From the NCBI GenBank assembly GCA_035535995.1, contig DATLOZ010000020.1:62001-126000 (forward strand): DNA of 64,000 nucleotides. The letters are read 5' to 3'. The notes below the pieces were generated by a model that saw only the letters and a program-made list of their open reading frames with translations, did no database searches and had not been told where the DNA came from. How positions within the stretch are numbered: position 1 is the stretch's first letter; each line of letters begins with the position of its first letter. The translations under genes were made by a program, and so were the position numbers. This document shows positions 34,418 through 42,942 of the stretch, piece after piece. This stretch comes from JANYCO01 sp035535995 (GTDB taxonomy: Bacteria; Bacteroidota; Bacteroidia; Cytophagales; Cytophagaceae).

Positions 34418-35449
34418 TTATGACAAGCGTAAAGGCTCAGTATGATCTGCATCATGTTTTGAAGTGAGTTCGAATCGACTATCCTCTCCTTTAGACCAGC
34501 AATTGATATTGAAGAGCGTTGTATTGGCAATATCCTGTAAAGCTGTGGAGGTAAGGAAACCCTGATGTGGAGTGATCAATACATTTTTAAGGCTCATTAA
34601 TTCTAGCAGCGTATCATCTTTTAACACTTCTCCGGATTTATCGAAAAAGAAAACACCCTTTTCCTTTTCATATACATCCATGCCGAATGATCCGATCTTT
34701 CCTTTTTTTAAACCATCCAGCACCGCTTCTGTATTTACCAAACCACCACGACCGGTGTTGATCAGCATGACTCCGTCTTTCATCAATGAAATATTTTTTT
34801 CATTGATTAGATATTTCGTGCTATCCACAAGTGGAAGGTGAAGTGTAATTATATCTGCCTGTGTGAAAAGTTCTTCTTTTGTACAATAACGGACTTTATA
34901 ATATTCAACCACCGAAGGTGTCTGCACCTGATCATAAGCAAGTACAGTACATCCGAAGCCATTCAGAATTTTTGCGATAGTTTTACCAATACGGCCCATG
35001 CCGATAATGCCTACTGTTTTGTTATGCAGCTCAGTGCCTACTAGGTTGTTTAAAGTAAAATTATACAGCTTTACTTGATTGTCGGCGACCAGTAGTTTTC
35101 TGCTTAGAGCGAGGATCATCAGGATAGTTTGCTCTGCTACCGAATAAGGCGAGTAGTCGGGTACGTTGGCTACTTTGATACCGGTGATTCCGGCATATTT
35201 CAAATCCACATGGTTATATCCTGTGGCGCGAATAGCAATATATCGTACACCTGCTTCCTTTAATTTTTGAAGTACCGGAGCAGATAAATCATCGTTGGTA
35301 AAAACAGATATTGCTTCAAAACCTACACATCCGGCAGCGTTTTGGAGCGATAGAGATTCTGTTTCAAAGATAAATTCATGAATTGCTTTATTCGACCAAT
35401 TCAAATAAGGTTCTTCATAAGGGCGGATACTGAAAAATTTTATTTTCAT
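34418..35449 (-). CDS. ldhA: D-lactate dehydrogenase (2-hydroxyacid dehydrogenase family)
   Basis: A 343-aa NAD-dependent dehydrogenase that reduces pyruvate to D-lactate in fermentation. It has the Rossmann motif VGIIGMGRIGKTIAKIL (residues about 146-162), a catalytic Arg in INTGRGGLVNTEAV, and an active-site Glu/His with TPHQGFLTSTALQDIA near residue 295. Length and motif order match fermentative LdhA rather than phosphoglycerate dehydrogenase. It lies 11 bp after the helical protein gene, so it is in the same transcript, which has a Crp/Fnr-type site. This fits fermentative use when oxygen is low. Confidence 0.92.
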   Translation of the reverse strand: MKIKFFSIRPYEEPYLNWSNKAIHEFIFETESLSLQNAAGCVGFEAISVFTNDDLSAPVLQKLKEAGVRYIAIRATGYNHVDLKYAGITGIKVANVPDYSPYSVAEQTILMILALSRKLLVADNQVKLYNFTLNNLVGTELHNKTVGIIGMGRIGKTIAKILNGFGCTVLAYDQVQTPSVVEYYKVRYCTKEELFTQADIITLHLPLVDSTKYLINEKNISLMKDGVMLINTGRGGLVNTEAVLDGLKKGKIGSFGMDVYEKEKGVFFFDKSGEVLKDDTLLELMSLKNVLITPHQGFLTSTALQDIANTTLFNINCWSKGEDSRFELTSKHDADHTEPLRLS

Positions 35450-35460
35450 TAATAGTGGAT

Positions 35461-35841
35461 TTATTCTTCAGGGTTTTCAAGATAATCGTATAAAGCATTT
35501 TTGAGCGTTTGCAATTCATATAGAACGCAAGAGAGTTCAGCCATGAAATATTTTCTCCATGAGTTTTCCAGGGAAGAATTTTGAATCGTATTAGGGTACA
35601 ATTCTAAAATAGTCTGATCAAGTTCGGCCTGTTTTCTTTCATCGCTCAAGTCCTTAAGGCGTTTGGAGAATTTTTCAAAGGCTTTCCAGAATGTATCCAG
35701 TTTTTTTATTTTTTCTTTGCTGGAGAATACCCCGTATTCCTTCGTAAGTGTTTTTAGCAGAAAATTAATTTCCAATGAATAGAATCGTATAGTTGATTCG
35801 AATGAGGTGTATTCATCAGTTGCTTTCAAAGTAGTTTGCAT
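35461..35841 (-). CDS. Small helical protein, paralogue-like to the 14045 protein
   Basis: A 126-aa cytoplasmic, helical, charged protein with no recognised family. Residues 13-40 (TSFESTIRFYSLEINFLLKT) resemble the N-terminal pattern of the 14045-14431 protein (W-x-x-x-I/A-x-F-Y-x-x-E-V/I). It leads the operon for D-lactate dehydrogenase, UspA and Hsp20. A perfect -7 box TACCTTTG (35867-35860, minus strand) lies just upstream, with a Crp/Fnr-type site at about -62. Confidence 0.7.
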   Translation of the reverse strand: MQTTLKATDEYTSFESTIRFYSLEINFLLKTLTKEYGVFSSKEKIKKLDTFWKAFEKFSKRLKDLSDERKQAELDQTILELYPNTIQNSSLENSWRKYFMAELSCVLYELQTLKNALYDYLENPEE

Positions 35842-35910
35842 AAGGGTTTATGATTTGTACAAAGGTATTTATGAGCCCGCCGATGAACCATGATAGGATG
35901 CAGTAAATAA

Positions 35911-35926
35911 GATGATTAAAATCATC
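35911..35926. promoter_or_regulatory. Crp/Fnr-type site of the ldhA operon
   Basis: GATGAT-TAAA-ATCATC, with six-base perfect arms. It is centred about 62 bp before the start inferred from TACCTTTG at 35860-35867 (minus strand). The site is inside an unlikely overlapping frame (35816-36058) that I do not accept as a gene. Confidence 0.65.
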
Positions 35927-36118
35927 TTTAGACATAAACAGAATAGTAGCAATGGTGATATTCATTGATTTTTGAAGAAAGGAAGGATTTTTCAATAGAT
36001 TAAAAATTCCGGTGAAGGAATTTTGTCTAAAAAAAGGAATAAATAAAAACGCCTGCAATATGATTGAAAGGCATTACCTGGCTCTAATAGCTATTGTATT
36101 AACTATCATTTCATCTTA

Positions 36119-36130
36119 TGATTTTTGTCA
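36119..36130. promoter_or_regulatory. Crp/Fnr-type site of the SDR/UspA group
   Basis: TGAT-TTTT-GTCA, seven of eight bases of the TGAT-N4-ATCA form. A perfect -7 box TACATTTG at 36154-36161 puts it near -40. The gene starts at 36194, giving a leader of about 29 bases. Confidence 0.55.
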
Positions 36131-36193
36131 TCCAAGCTGAGAATACAAGCTTCTACATTTGGAGTATAATTTTTAAAAAAAATAAAGAACGAT

Positions 36194-36949
36194 ATGGAAA
36201 AAACATTCTCAAATAAGGTAGCTGTCGTAACCGGTGGAAGCTTTGGTATAGGACAGGCTACAGCGCTGGCTTTTGCGGTGCGTGGCGCTAAAGTGGCAGT
36301 TGTAGATTGGATAGAGAACCAGGAGACACTCACAAAAATAAAGGAAGCCGGTGGAGAAGCAATCTTTATAAAATGCGATGTTTCTTCGGATAAAGAAGTA
36401 AAACAGATGACAGAAATTGTCATCCAGAAATTCGGTCGGATTGATTATGCATTCAACAACGCAGGAATAGAAGGCCTTACAGCTTCTACACAGGATTGCA
36501 CAGAAGAAAACTGGGACAAAACACTTGCTGTAAATCTGAAGGGCGTATGGCATTGTATGAAATATTTCTTGCCTTCTATGATCAAAAACGGTAAAGGCGC
36601 TATTGTTAACTGCGCTTCTATAGCAGGATTGGTGGGCTTCTCAGGATTACCTGCCTATGTAGCCAGCAAACATGCCGTAGTAGGTCTTACTAAAACAACT
36701 GCTCTGGAGACAGCTAAGCAAGGAATAAGGATCAATGCAGTTTGCCCCGGAGTAATCAAAACTCCAATGGTAGACCGAATGACGGGAAAAGTAAAAGAAG
36801 CAGAAAAGCAATTTGAAAACATGGAACCTGTAGGCCGCATGGGGCAACCGGAAGAAGTGGCTTCTGCTGTGCTATGGCTTTGCTCAGACGATGCCTCGTT
36901 TGTTACCGGCCAGGCTATTGCCGTTGATGGTGGATGGATTGCCGCATAA
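36194..36949 (+). CDS. Short-chain dehydrogenase/reductase (SDR)
   Basis: A 251-aa classical SDR. The NAD(P) motif is TGGSFGIGQA (residues 13-22), a structural NNAG is near residue 90, the catalytic Ser is in NCASIAGLVG and the Tyr/Lys pair in YVASKHA (YxxxK). Asp in VVDWIE suggests NAD preference, which is inference. The substrate is unknown; many similar proteins are labelled glucose 1-dehydrogenase. It is followed 17 bp later by a membrane protein gene and then a UspA gene. Confidence 0.92.
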   Translation: MEKTFSNKVAVVTGGSFGIGQATALAFAVRGAKVAVVDWIENQETLTKIKEAGGEAIFIKCDVSSDKEVKQMTEIVIQKFGRIDYAFNNAGIEGLTASTQDCTEENWDKTLAVNLKGVWHCMKYFLPSMIKNGKGAIVNCASIAGLVGFSGLPAYVASKHAVVGLTKTTALETAKQGIRINAVCPGVIKTPMVDRMTGKVKEAEKQFENMEPVGRMGQPEEVASAVLWLCSDDASFVTGQAIAVDGGWIAA

Positions 36950-36966
36950 ATAAAAGAAATACTATT

Positions 36967-37308
36967 ATGGAAAATAAAAATATCGGGAATCTGATATACG
37001 AAGCTTTGCTAAACTATATGAAGGAAAAAGCAGAGCCTTATATAGAAAAAGGAATAAGAAAATTGGCGCGTGTAGCCGGCATCTTGTTTTCTGCCATAGT
37101 GCTTTTGGCATCGTTGCTTATGGTACTTATTTTTTCAGGTATAACAGCGGCTATTTTCTTAAATGAATTTCTTGGGAAAAATTATCTGGGATTTCTGATC
37201 GTAACGGGTGTTTATCTTCTAATGGGATGGTTCACCTGGATAATGCGAAAAAAGATTGTAAGCAAAATTATAGAACATATCATGCTACAGGAAGCTAAAA
37301 ATTTATAA
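36967..37308 (+). CDS. Small membrane protein (phage-holin-like/DUF1469-like shape)
   Basis: A 113-aa protein starting at 36967 (MENKNIGNLIYEALLNYM); an in-frame ATG at 36934 overlaps the SDR gene and is unlikely. It has a charged helical N-terminus of 40 residues, then two membrane segments (VAGILFSAIVLLASLLMVL and YLGFLIVTGVYLLMGWFTWI) joined by a short loop, with a basic C-terminus. The shape resembles holin-superfamily III and DUF1469 proteins. Function unknown. Confidence 0.7.
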   Translation: MENKNIGNLIYEALLNYMKEKAEPYIEKGIRKLARVAGILFSAIVLLASLLMVLIFSGITAAIFLNEFLGKNYLGFLIVTGVYLLMGWFTWIMRKKIVSKIIEHIMLQEAKNL

Positions 37309-37355
37309 ACCTTGAAAGGCTACCATACTTTCCTTTTAACTAAAACATAAAAAAC

Positions 37356-38222
37356 ATGTATATGAAATCTATTGTATATAAAAACATTCTGGTGCCTGTG
37401 GATTATTCACCTTGCTCCGAAAATGCAGTACTGTATGCCGCAGAAATGGCAAAGAGCTTAGGCGCTACATTATATTTATACCATGCCTATCATATTTCCT
37501 CGGTGTATACAGGACGACTGAATTTAAAAGCACTGAATAACATGAATGAAAAATTAGAAAAGGAAAACCAGGCACAAATTAAAAAAGTGAGTGAGCATAT
37601 AGAGCAAAAATTTTCAGGTGTTAAAGTCAATTGTCTTCTGGATTATACACTCTTCACAGATGGGTTAGATAACGTAGTGGAAAAAAATAAAATTGATCTC
37701 ATTGTCATCGGAACAAAAGGTGCAACCGGGCTTAACGAGTTGGTAGGTTCAAATGCCTCGTACATTGTGGAGTCGGTGAAATGCCCGGTACTTGTTATTC
37801 CACAAAATACAGTTTTTAAACCGCTCAAAAAAGTGCTTTATGCTACCGATTTCCAGTGCGATGATGCACAATCATTGAAACAATTAACAGAGCTGGTGGC
37901 TGCGTTTGATCCATGCATTATTGTAGGACATGTACCTGGGGTTGAGTTGAATCGTGATGAAGACCGAATGGATGGGCTTCGTGAGATTGCAAAAGAGCAA
38001 ATAAATTATTCCAATATTGTTTACCATACCATTGCACAAAGAGAAGATGTCTTTTCTTCACTGAATGCATTTATTGACGAACACCAGATCGAAGTGATCG
38101 CTATGACCAGGCAAAATAAATCTTTTATCAAGCGCTTATTTACAGGTAGCCTCACCAAAAAAATGGCTTACCATAGTCATATACCTTTACTAGCCTTTCA
38201 TTTTAAAAAGGATGTTCAATGA
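37356..38222 (+). CDS. Universal stress protein, tandem UspA domains
   Basis: A 288-aa protein with two Usp folds. The first carries the canonical ATP-binding motif GTKGATGLNELVGSNASYI followed by VKCPVLVIPQ; the second (residues 165-288) is degenerate. ATG at 37356 or 37362 (MKSIVYKN) may be used. It is 47 bp downstream of the membrane protein gene and probably in the same operon. UspA proteins of this form are common in anaerobic-stress regulons. Confidence 0.92.
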   Translation: MYMKSIVYKNILVPVDYSPCSENAVLYAAEMAKSLGATLYLYHAYHISSVYTGRLNLKALNNMNEKLEKENQAQIKKVSEHIEQKFSGVKVNCLLDYTLFTDGLDNVVEKNKIDLIVIGTKGATGLNELVGSNASYIVESVKCPVLVIPQNTVFKPLKKVLYATDFQCDDAQSLKQLTELVAAFDPCIIVGHVPGVELNRDEDRMDGLREIAKEQINYSNIVYHTIAQREDVFSSLNAFIDEHQIEVIAMTRQNKSFIKRLFTGSLTKKMAYHSHIPLLAFHFKKDVQ

Positions 38223-38230
38223 ATAACAAA

Positions 38231-38668
38231 TTATAATTGATTAAAATGGTACAGATGTTCATTCACAAAAGTCTGTGAATATTCTTTGATCATTTGTCTT
38301 ACCGCTCTGAATTGATCTAAGATCTGTTCTTCGGTGCCTGAGGCTTTAGCAGGGTCGGGGAAATTGTGATGAAACTTTAGAGCGCTGCCTGGAAGGTATG
38401 GGCAACGCTCTTTGGCATTATCACAGACTGTAATCACAAAGTCGAAATCAATGTCCTTGTACTCTTCTACGTTATTTGAAGTGTGTTTTGAGATATCGAT
38501 CCCGTCTTCTTTCATGATGAGTATAGCTTTGGGATTTACACCGTGTGTTTCTACTCCGGCGCTATAGATTTCCGCTTTATCACCTGCGAAATATTTGAGA
38601 TATCCATCTGCTATTTGACTGCGGCAACTATTGCCAGTACATAGTACTAATATTTTTTTTACGGCCAT
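38231..38668 (-). CDS. arsC: Arsenate reductase, thioredoxin-type low-molecular-weight phosphatase fold (ArsC)
   Basis: A 145-aa enzyme reducing arsenate to arsenite. I start at 38668 (MAVKKILVLCTGNSCRSQIAD). An upstream ATG at 38719 adds 17 hydrophobic residues unlike the family. The active-site loop CTGNSCRS (CX5R) is seen, and later Cys residues are present (VCDNAKERCPYLPG), with the catalytic Cys pair typical of thioredoxin-linked ArsC. It is the last ars gene, 126 bp after arsI, so it may have its own promoter. Confidence 0.92.
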   Translation of the reverse strand: MAVKKILVLCTGNSCRSQIADGYLKYFAGDKAEIYSAGVETHGVNPKAILIMKEDGIDISKHTSNNVEEYKDIDFDFVITVCDNAKERCPYLPGSALKFHHNFPDPAKASGTEEQILDQFRAVRQMIKEYSQTFVNEHLYHFNQL

Positions 38669-38794
38669 AGGATTAAACAAAAAGCCAAATAAGATTGATG
38701 ATACAAAACTTAGGATCAAACCCGAAGATAAGTTGTAAAACTATCACTGAAGACACAATTATTACCTGCCTTTTGTATTTAATTAAAAACGACT

Positions 38795-39259
38795 TCATTG
38801 ATTTACAGTAATTACATTCTCTTTGGGAGTACAGCATGCCTTCGCTTCAGCTGTTTCAAAATGAGGATCATTAAATTCGGCATCTTCGTGGAAGTAATAA
38901 ACTTCCCATTGAAATCCGTCTGGATCATTTACCCAAAATTTATCTTGTTTTGCGTAACAGCAATTTGTTCCTATTTCTTCTTTAGAAACAAGTTTATTCA
39001 TTCTTGCTTCCCAAAGTCGCTTGTTTAGCTCTTCCACAGTTTCTACTTGAAACCCCAGGTGTCCAAAATTTTGCTGTACACGTTCTTTGTTCTCCACAAA
39101 GGAAATGATCAGTGATGGGTTGCTTATTATATATTTTGCATAATCGGTTTTAACCTTAGTTGGCTCCACGCCAAAAAATAAGTTGTAAAATTTTACCGTT
39201 TCTGGAATGCTGCTCACATACAGGCTTACGTGCATTCTTGGGAAGATATTATCAGACAT
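38795..39259 (-). CDS. arsI: ArsI/CadI-type glyoxalase-fold dioxygenase
   Basis: A 154-aa vicinal-oxygen-chelate protein. It has metal-ligand His in HVSLYV and GHLGFQV and a Glu in FQWEVYYF. The vicinal cysteines TNCCYAKQDKFW (about residues 99-100) are those that bind trivalent organoarsenicals in ArsI, and a C-terminal CC pair (KACCTPK) is present. ArsI breaks the carbon-arsenic bond of methylarsenite; CadI homologues also respond to cadmium. It lies 18 bp after arsR. Confidence 0.9.
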   Translation of the reverse strand: MSDNIFPRMHVSLYVSSIPETVKFYNLFFGVEPTKVKTDYAKYIISNPSLIISFVENKERVQQNFGHLGFQVETVEELNKRLWEARMNKLVSKEEIGTNCCYAKQDKFWVNDPDGFQWEVYYFHEDAEFNDPHFETAEAKACCTPKENVITVNQ

Positions 39260-39277
39260 AGTTTATTCAATTTAAGT

Positions 39278-39607
39278 TCAACAACATTTTTTATCTTTGG
39301 GATATTTATCAAATAAGGCGTTAAGTAATTTTTGATATTTCATCCATATTTTTTCATCGATACAATAACAAATTGCAGTACCTTCGATGTTTCCTTTTAT
39401 AATTCCGGCATTCTTTAATTCTTTTAAATGCTGCGAAACTGTGGGTTGCGCCAATGGAAGCTCGTTGACAATATCTCCACAGATACAGCTATCAACCTTA
39501 AGTAAATACTCAAGGATAGCCACACGCGCAGGATGCGCAATAGCCTTTGCGATTGTTGCGATCTCATTCTGCTTATCGCTAAAATAGTCTGTCTTGGTTG
39601 CTCCCAT
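39278..39607 (-). CDS. arsR: ArsR/SmtB-family arsenic-responsive repressor
   Basis: A 109-aa winged-helix repressor. The alpha-3 region carries CICGDIV (about residues 41-47), an As(III)-sensing type Cys pair; the recognition helix is in AQPTVSQHLKELKNAGII, and the wing in EGTAICYCIDEK. Extra Cys residues at the C-terminus (KKCC) may also bind metal. A 12-bp palindrome overlaps the -7 box just upstream. Autoregulation is likely, with arsenite release. Confidence 0.93.
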   Translation of the reverse strand: MGATKTDYFSDKQNEIATIAKAIAHPARVAILEYLLKVDSCICGDIVNELPLAQPTVSQHLKELKNAGIIKGNIEGTAICYCIDEKIWMKYQKLLNALFDKYPKDKKCC

Positions 39608-39620
39608 TATTAATATTTTT

Positions 39621-39657
39621 ATATTGCAATATTACGATTAATAAATTGATTGTGCAA
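39621..39657 (-). promoter_or_regulatory. ars operon promoter with palindromic operator
   Basis: On the minus strand a TTG (39657-39655), a 20-bp gap and TAATATTG (39634-39627; 7 of 8 to TAnnTTTG). The perfect palindrome ATATTGCAATAT (39621-39632) covers this -7 box and is the probable ArsR operator. Confidence 0.65.
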
Positions 39658-39810
39658 AAGAAAATTTAAAATAATTTGAATTCTTTATCTGAGTAAAATT
39701 TTTTTTGGTGGATTTGAAGAAAATGCAGATGTTTGGGAAAGGAATATATAATACAACGTGCTTCTCGTAATGATTTTTTGAAATTACTATTGACAATTAA
39801 TAATACTAAG

Positions 39811-40161
39811 ATGGATAATTCAAGAGTGTATAAAATGATTTTTGCCAGTGTTTACCCTTTGTATGTAAAGAAAGCTGAAAAAAAAGGACGTACAAAAGAA
39901 GAAGTAGATACCATTATTTTTTGGCTAACAGGTTATGATGAGCAAACACTGCAAGATCAAATCGATAAGAAAACCAATTTTGAAACATTCTTCGCGCAGG
40001 CGCCAAAGCTTAATCCGAATGTTTCAAAAATCACGGGAGTAATTTGTGGTTACCGTGTGGAAGAGATTGAAGACAAGCTTATGCAGAAAGTTCGTTACTT
40101 GGATAAGTTGATCGATGAATTGGCAAAAGGGAAAACGATGGAAAAGATTTTACGAAAGTAA
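39811..40161 (+). CDS. DUF2200 family protein
   Basis: A 116-aa cytoplasmic protein with the family pattern VYKMIFASVYPLYVKKAEKKGR, TIIFWLTGYDEQTL and the C-terminal ICGYRVEEIEDKLMQKVRYLD. I start at 39811 (MDNSRVYK); the in-frame ATG at 39733 would add 26 residues with no family similarity. Function unknown. It stands alone between the ars operon and a P-type ATPase gene. Confidence 0.82.
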   Translation: MDNSRVYKMIFASVYPLYVKKAEKKGRTKEEVDTIIFWLTGYDEQTLQDQIDKKTNFETFFAQAPKLNPNVSKITGVICGYRVEEIEDKLMQKVRYLDKLIDELAKGKTMEKILRK

Positions 40162-40248
40162 AATTGTTTGTGTTCTTACGCGATTGTCGCTTTGATGATC
40201 CGAAGCATGGAAGGTTATAATTTTGAAGAACATTATTAAGCTCTATAA

Positions 40249-42726
40249 CTATTTAAATAATTTATAAATTTCTATCCATGCTACACATACAAATCCTGTG
40301 AAAGCGCAAAGCAACAATTGATCAAGACGAAGGAAATCCAAAAGAAACAGATTTCTTACGGCGGGAACATATAAAATAATTAGGAGTAGTATTACAGTTA
40401 TAGAGATGATAAATAAGATATAGTTATTTTTATACCTGATCGTTTTAAGAATGCTGTCTTTAAAAGAACGGTTCTCCAGTGTAAGAATAATATTGGCAAT
40501 CACAATACTAGAAAATACCATTGATCTTACAAGCGCTTTAGGATAACCTGCAGACATTGAAAAATAATATAGCCCTAACACTCCTAAAGAAATCATCAGG
40601 CCTTGAATAATACTAATTACTAATTCATTAAGATGAAGAAAACCGGGCTGCCTGGGTTTACTTTTTTTGATATCAGCTTCCATCGGTTCATTCTCATAAA
40701 TTATCGAACATGTTGGCCCCATAACAATCTCAAAGAATATAATATGTACAGGAGAAAATATATTGACAATATCCCACCCAAACAATAGAGGGATCAGAAC
40801 TGCTGTAATGATCGAAATATGAATAGATAAAATGTATCTGATCGCTTTTTTTAAATTGACATAAATTTTCCTTCCGGTAATGATCGCAAAAAACATTTTT
40901 GCAAGGTCATTGGATAAAAGAACAATGGAAGAAGCTTGTTTTGCAATTTCAGTACCGGCGCTTCCCATTGAAACCCCAATATCTGCTGCTTTCAGAGCGG
41001 GGCCATCATTAACGCCATCTCCAGTCATTGCTACAATCTCACCGTTTGCTTTCAAGGCATTGACAACTCTCAATTTGGCATCAGGGAACATCCTGGCAAA
41101 AATAAATTTTTCGTTTACAATATTCCGAACCACCGGTTCGCTCATATTCATTATTTCATTACCAGTAATTATTTTTTCTGTTCCTTTGAAACCAATTTCA
41201 TTTGCTATGGAACGGGTAGTTTCCGGAAAATCTCCGGAAATAATTTTCACTTTAATTCCTGCATTATAAAAACTCTGAAGTACTTCTCGGATATTTTTCT
41301 TCGGAGGATCATAAAGCCCTATTAACCCTAAAAAAATCCAAGTAAAATCTTTCTGATCATTCGGGAAATTATTTCCTGAAAGGTCCGCACTTGCCACACC
41401 CAGCACCCTATATCCTTTACTGGCTAGTTCTCTTGCTTTTCCTTGTACAAGTTCAGAATTTTCAGGAGACAAATTAGAGAAGTGAATCACGGATTCAGAT
41501 CCTCCTTTACATGCTACTATTCTTTTCCCTTCTTTATTTTCATAGACATGAGTCATTACAGGAGGGGTTCCTGCAAGAGGATATTCATGAATGAAATTAA
41601 ATTTTTTTCTTTCGTCTGAAGGGCTTCCTTCTTCGTATGCCTTATGAATGGCTATTTCCATCGGATCAAAAGGAGAAGGTTCACTTGCCCACATTGCATA
41701 AGTAAGTACCTTTAACCCATCGGAGCTACATTTATCAGGGGTAGAGCTGCTTTTATCATGATAGCTGAATAGTTCAGCAACCTTCATTCTGTTTTCAGTA
41801 ATGGTTCCGGTTTTATCTATGCAGATTACTGTAGCCGCTCCAAGTGTTTCTACCACCTGCGGATCTTTAGCCAACACCTCTTCCTTAAGAAGACGTAAAG
41901 AACCAAGCGCCATAAATGTTGAAAATGCTACAGGAATTTCTTCAGGAAGAATAGACATAGCTAATGCCAGTGCAAAAAGAAGTGACGTTAGAATGTTATG
42001 GGTATGATTATAATTTATGCCCAGCACTATGAAGAAAGCAATTGCTCCTGCAACAGCCATCATTCTTATAAAAAAACGAATCTCCTTTTGAAACCTGCTT
42101 ACAGACGGTTTGATCTCCTCTACGGATTTACCAAGCTTACCAAGCATCGTATGTACTCCTACAAGCGTAACTTGTACGTACGCGTTACCTGTCTTTACTG
42201 TAGAACCAAGATATACTTTATTATCTTCCGAATTTTCATTTTTGGATACAGCCAACGATTCTCCGGTGAGTACTGATTCATCAATAGAAAAATCATGACT
42301 CTTTAATAATAGACCATCTGCTGGAATTTGTTCTCCTTCTTCGATTAAAAAAATATCGCCTGTCACAAGTTCTTCCGACAAAATTTCCAGTTCTTTTCCT
42401 TCACGTATAACTTTCACTCTGGGCTGACTCATCCTGCGTACTGCCTCCAAAGCCTGCCGGCTTCTACCTTCCTGGAAAAAAGATATAGAAGCGACAAGAG
42501 CCATGGCTACCAACATGATTATTCCCTCGATATATTGAGATACAAGAAAATAAACAATACAGGCTACTATCAGAAGTAAGAACATGGGTTCGGTTACAAT
42601 ATCCTTCAACAATAGAAAGAAATTTTTTCCTTGCTCTTTTTTGAAAGTATTTCCTCCAAATTTTTTCCGACTTGCTTCTACCTGTTCAGTGGTTAGACCT
42701 GTAAAATTTAGTAATTCATTTTCCAT
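40249..42726 (-). CDS. Cation-transporting P-type ATPase (Ca2+-ATPase-like, P2 group)
   Basis: An 825-aa inner-membrane pump. Motifs: actuator TGESLAVSK; TM4 ILPEEIPVAFSTFMALG (PEEIP, like PMCA/SERCA relatives); phosphorylation CIDKTGTITENRMK; ATP-binding KGGSESVIHFS; hinge MTGDGVNDGPALKAADIGVSM; and C-terminal membrane segments (LKKAIRYILSIHISIITAVL). The N-terminal domain starts with LTTEQVEASRKKFGGNTF. The PEEIP motif suggests Ca2+ or Mn2+ export, but substrate is not proven. Standing alone, it has its own promoter, possibly TTACTTTG at 42785-42778. Confidence 0.92.
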   Translation of the reverse strand: MENELLNFTGLTTEQVEASRKKFGGNTFKKEQGKNFFLLLKDIVTEPMFLLLIVACIVYFLVSQYIEGIIMLVAMALVASISFFQEGRSRQALEAVRRMSQPRVKVIREGKELEILSEELVTGDIFLIEEGEQIPADGLLLKSHDFSIDESVLTGESLAVSKNENSEDNKVYLGSTVKTGNAYVQVTLVGVHTMLGKLGKSVEEIKPSVSRFQKEIRFFIRMMAVAGAIAFFIVLGINYNHTHNILTSLLFALALAMSILPEEIPVAFSTFMALGSLRLLKEEVLAKDPQVVETLGAATVICIDKTGTITENRMKVAELFSYHDKSSSTPDKCSSDGLKVLTYAMWASEPSPFDPMEIAIHKAYEEGSPSDERKKFNFIHEYPLAGTPPVMTHVYENKEGKRIVACKGGSESVIHFSNLSPENSELVQGKARELASKGYRVLGVASADLSGNNFPNDQKDFTWIFLGLIGLYDPPKKNIREVLQSFYNAGIKVKIISGDFPETTRSIANEIGFKGTEKIITGNEIMNMSEPVVRNIVNEKFIFARMFPDAKLRVVNALKANGEIVAMTGDGVNDGPALKAADIGVSMGSAGTEIAKQASSIVLLSNDLAKMFFAIITGRKIYVNLKKAIRYILSIHISIITAVLIPLLFGWDIVNIFSPVHIIFFEIVMGPTCSIIYENEPMEADIKKSKPRQPGFLHLNELVISIIQGLMISLGVLGLYYFSMSAGYPKALVRSMVFSSIVIANIILTLENRSFKDSILKTIRYKNNYILFIISITVILLLIILYVPAVRNLFLLDFLRLDQLLLCAFTGFVCVAWIEIYKLFK

Positions 42727-42887
42727 AGCTAATATTATTACACTGATCTAAAACCGGATTATCTATGCTGAATATCGCAAAGTAATTTTGAAAAGGTAAG
42801 TTTTGACGCAGAATTGTTTCAAATGATTTAAAGGAACCTATTCATATAGTGTTTTAAACATTGAACGTTCATCTTTAATAAACAAAA

Positions 42888-42917
42888 AAATCCCGCTCAT
42901 CGAAATGAGCGGGATTT
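42888..42917 (-). terminator. Rho-independent terminator of the rpsF-rpsR-rplI operon
   Basis: A 13-bp perfect stem (arms 42888-42900 and 42905-42917, loop CGAA) followed on the minus strand by a run of T residues. It lies 26 bp after the rplI stop. Confidence 0.92.
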
Positions 42918-42942
42918 ATGAATTTCGCTTAAAGCGCAGTGA

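Noticed and set aside
35816..36058. Small open frame upstream of the ldhA operon
   Set aside because: It overlaps the 35461-35841 gene and contains the promoter and Crp/Fnr-type site. No family motif and poor start context.
38669..38719. Hydrophobic N-terminal extension on ArsC
   Set aside because: The family begins at MAVKKILVLC; the extra 17 residues have no family counterpart and no ribosome-binding site.
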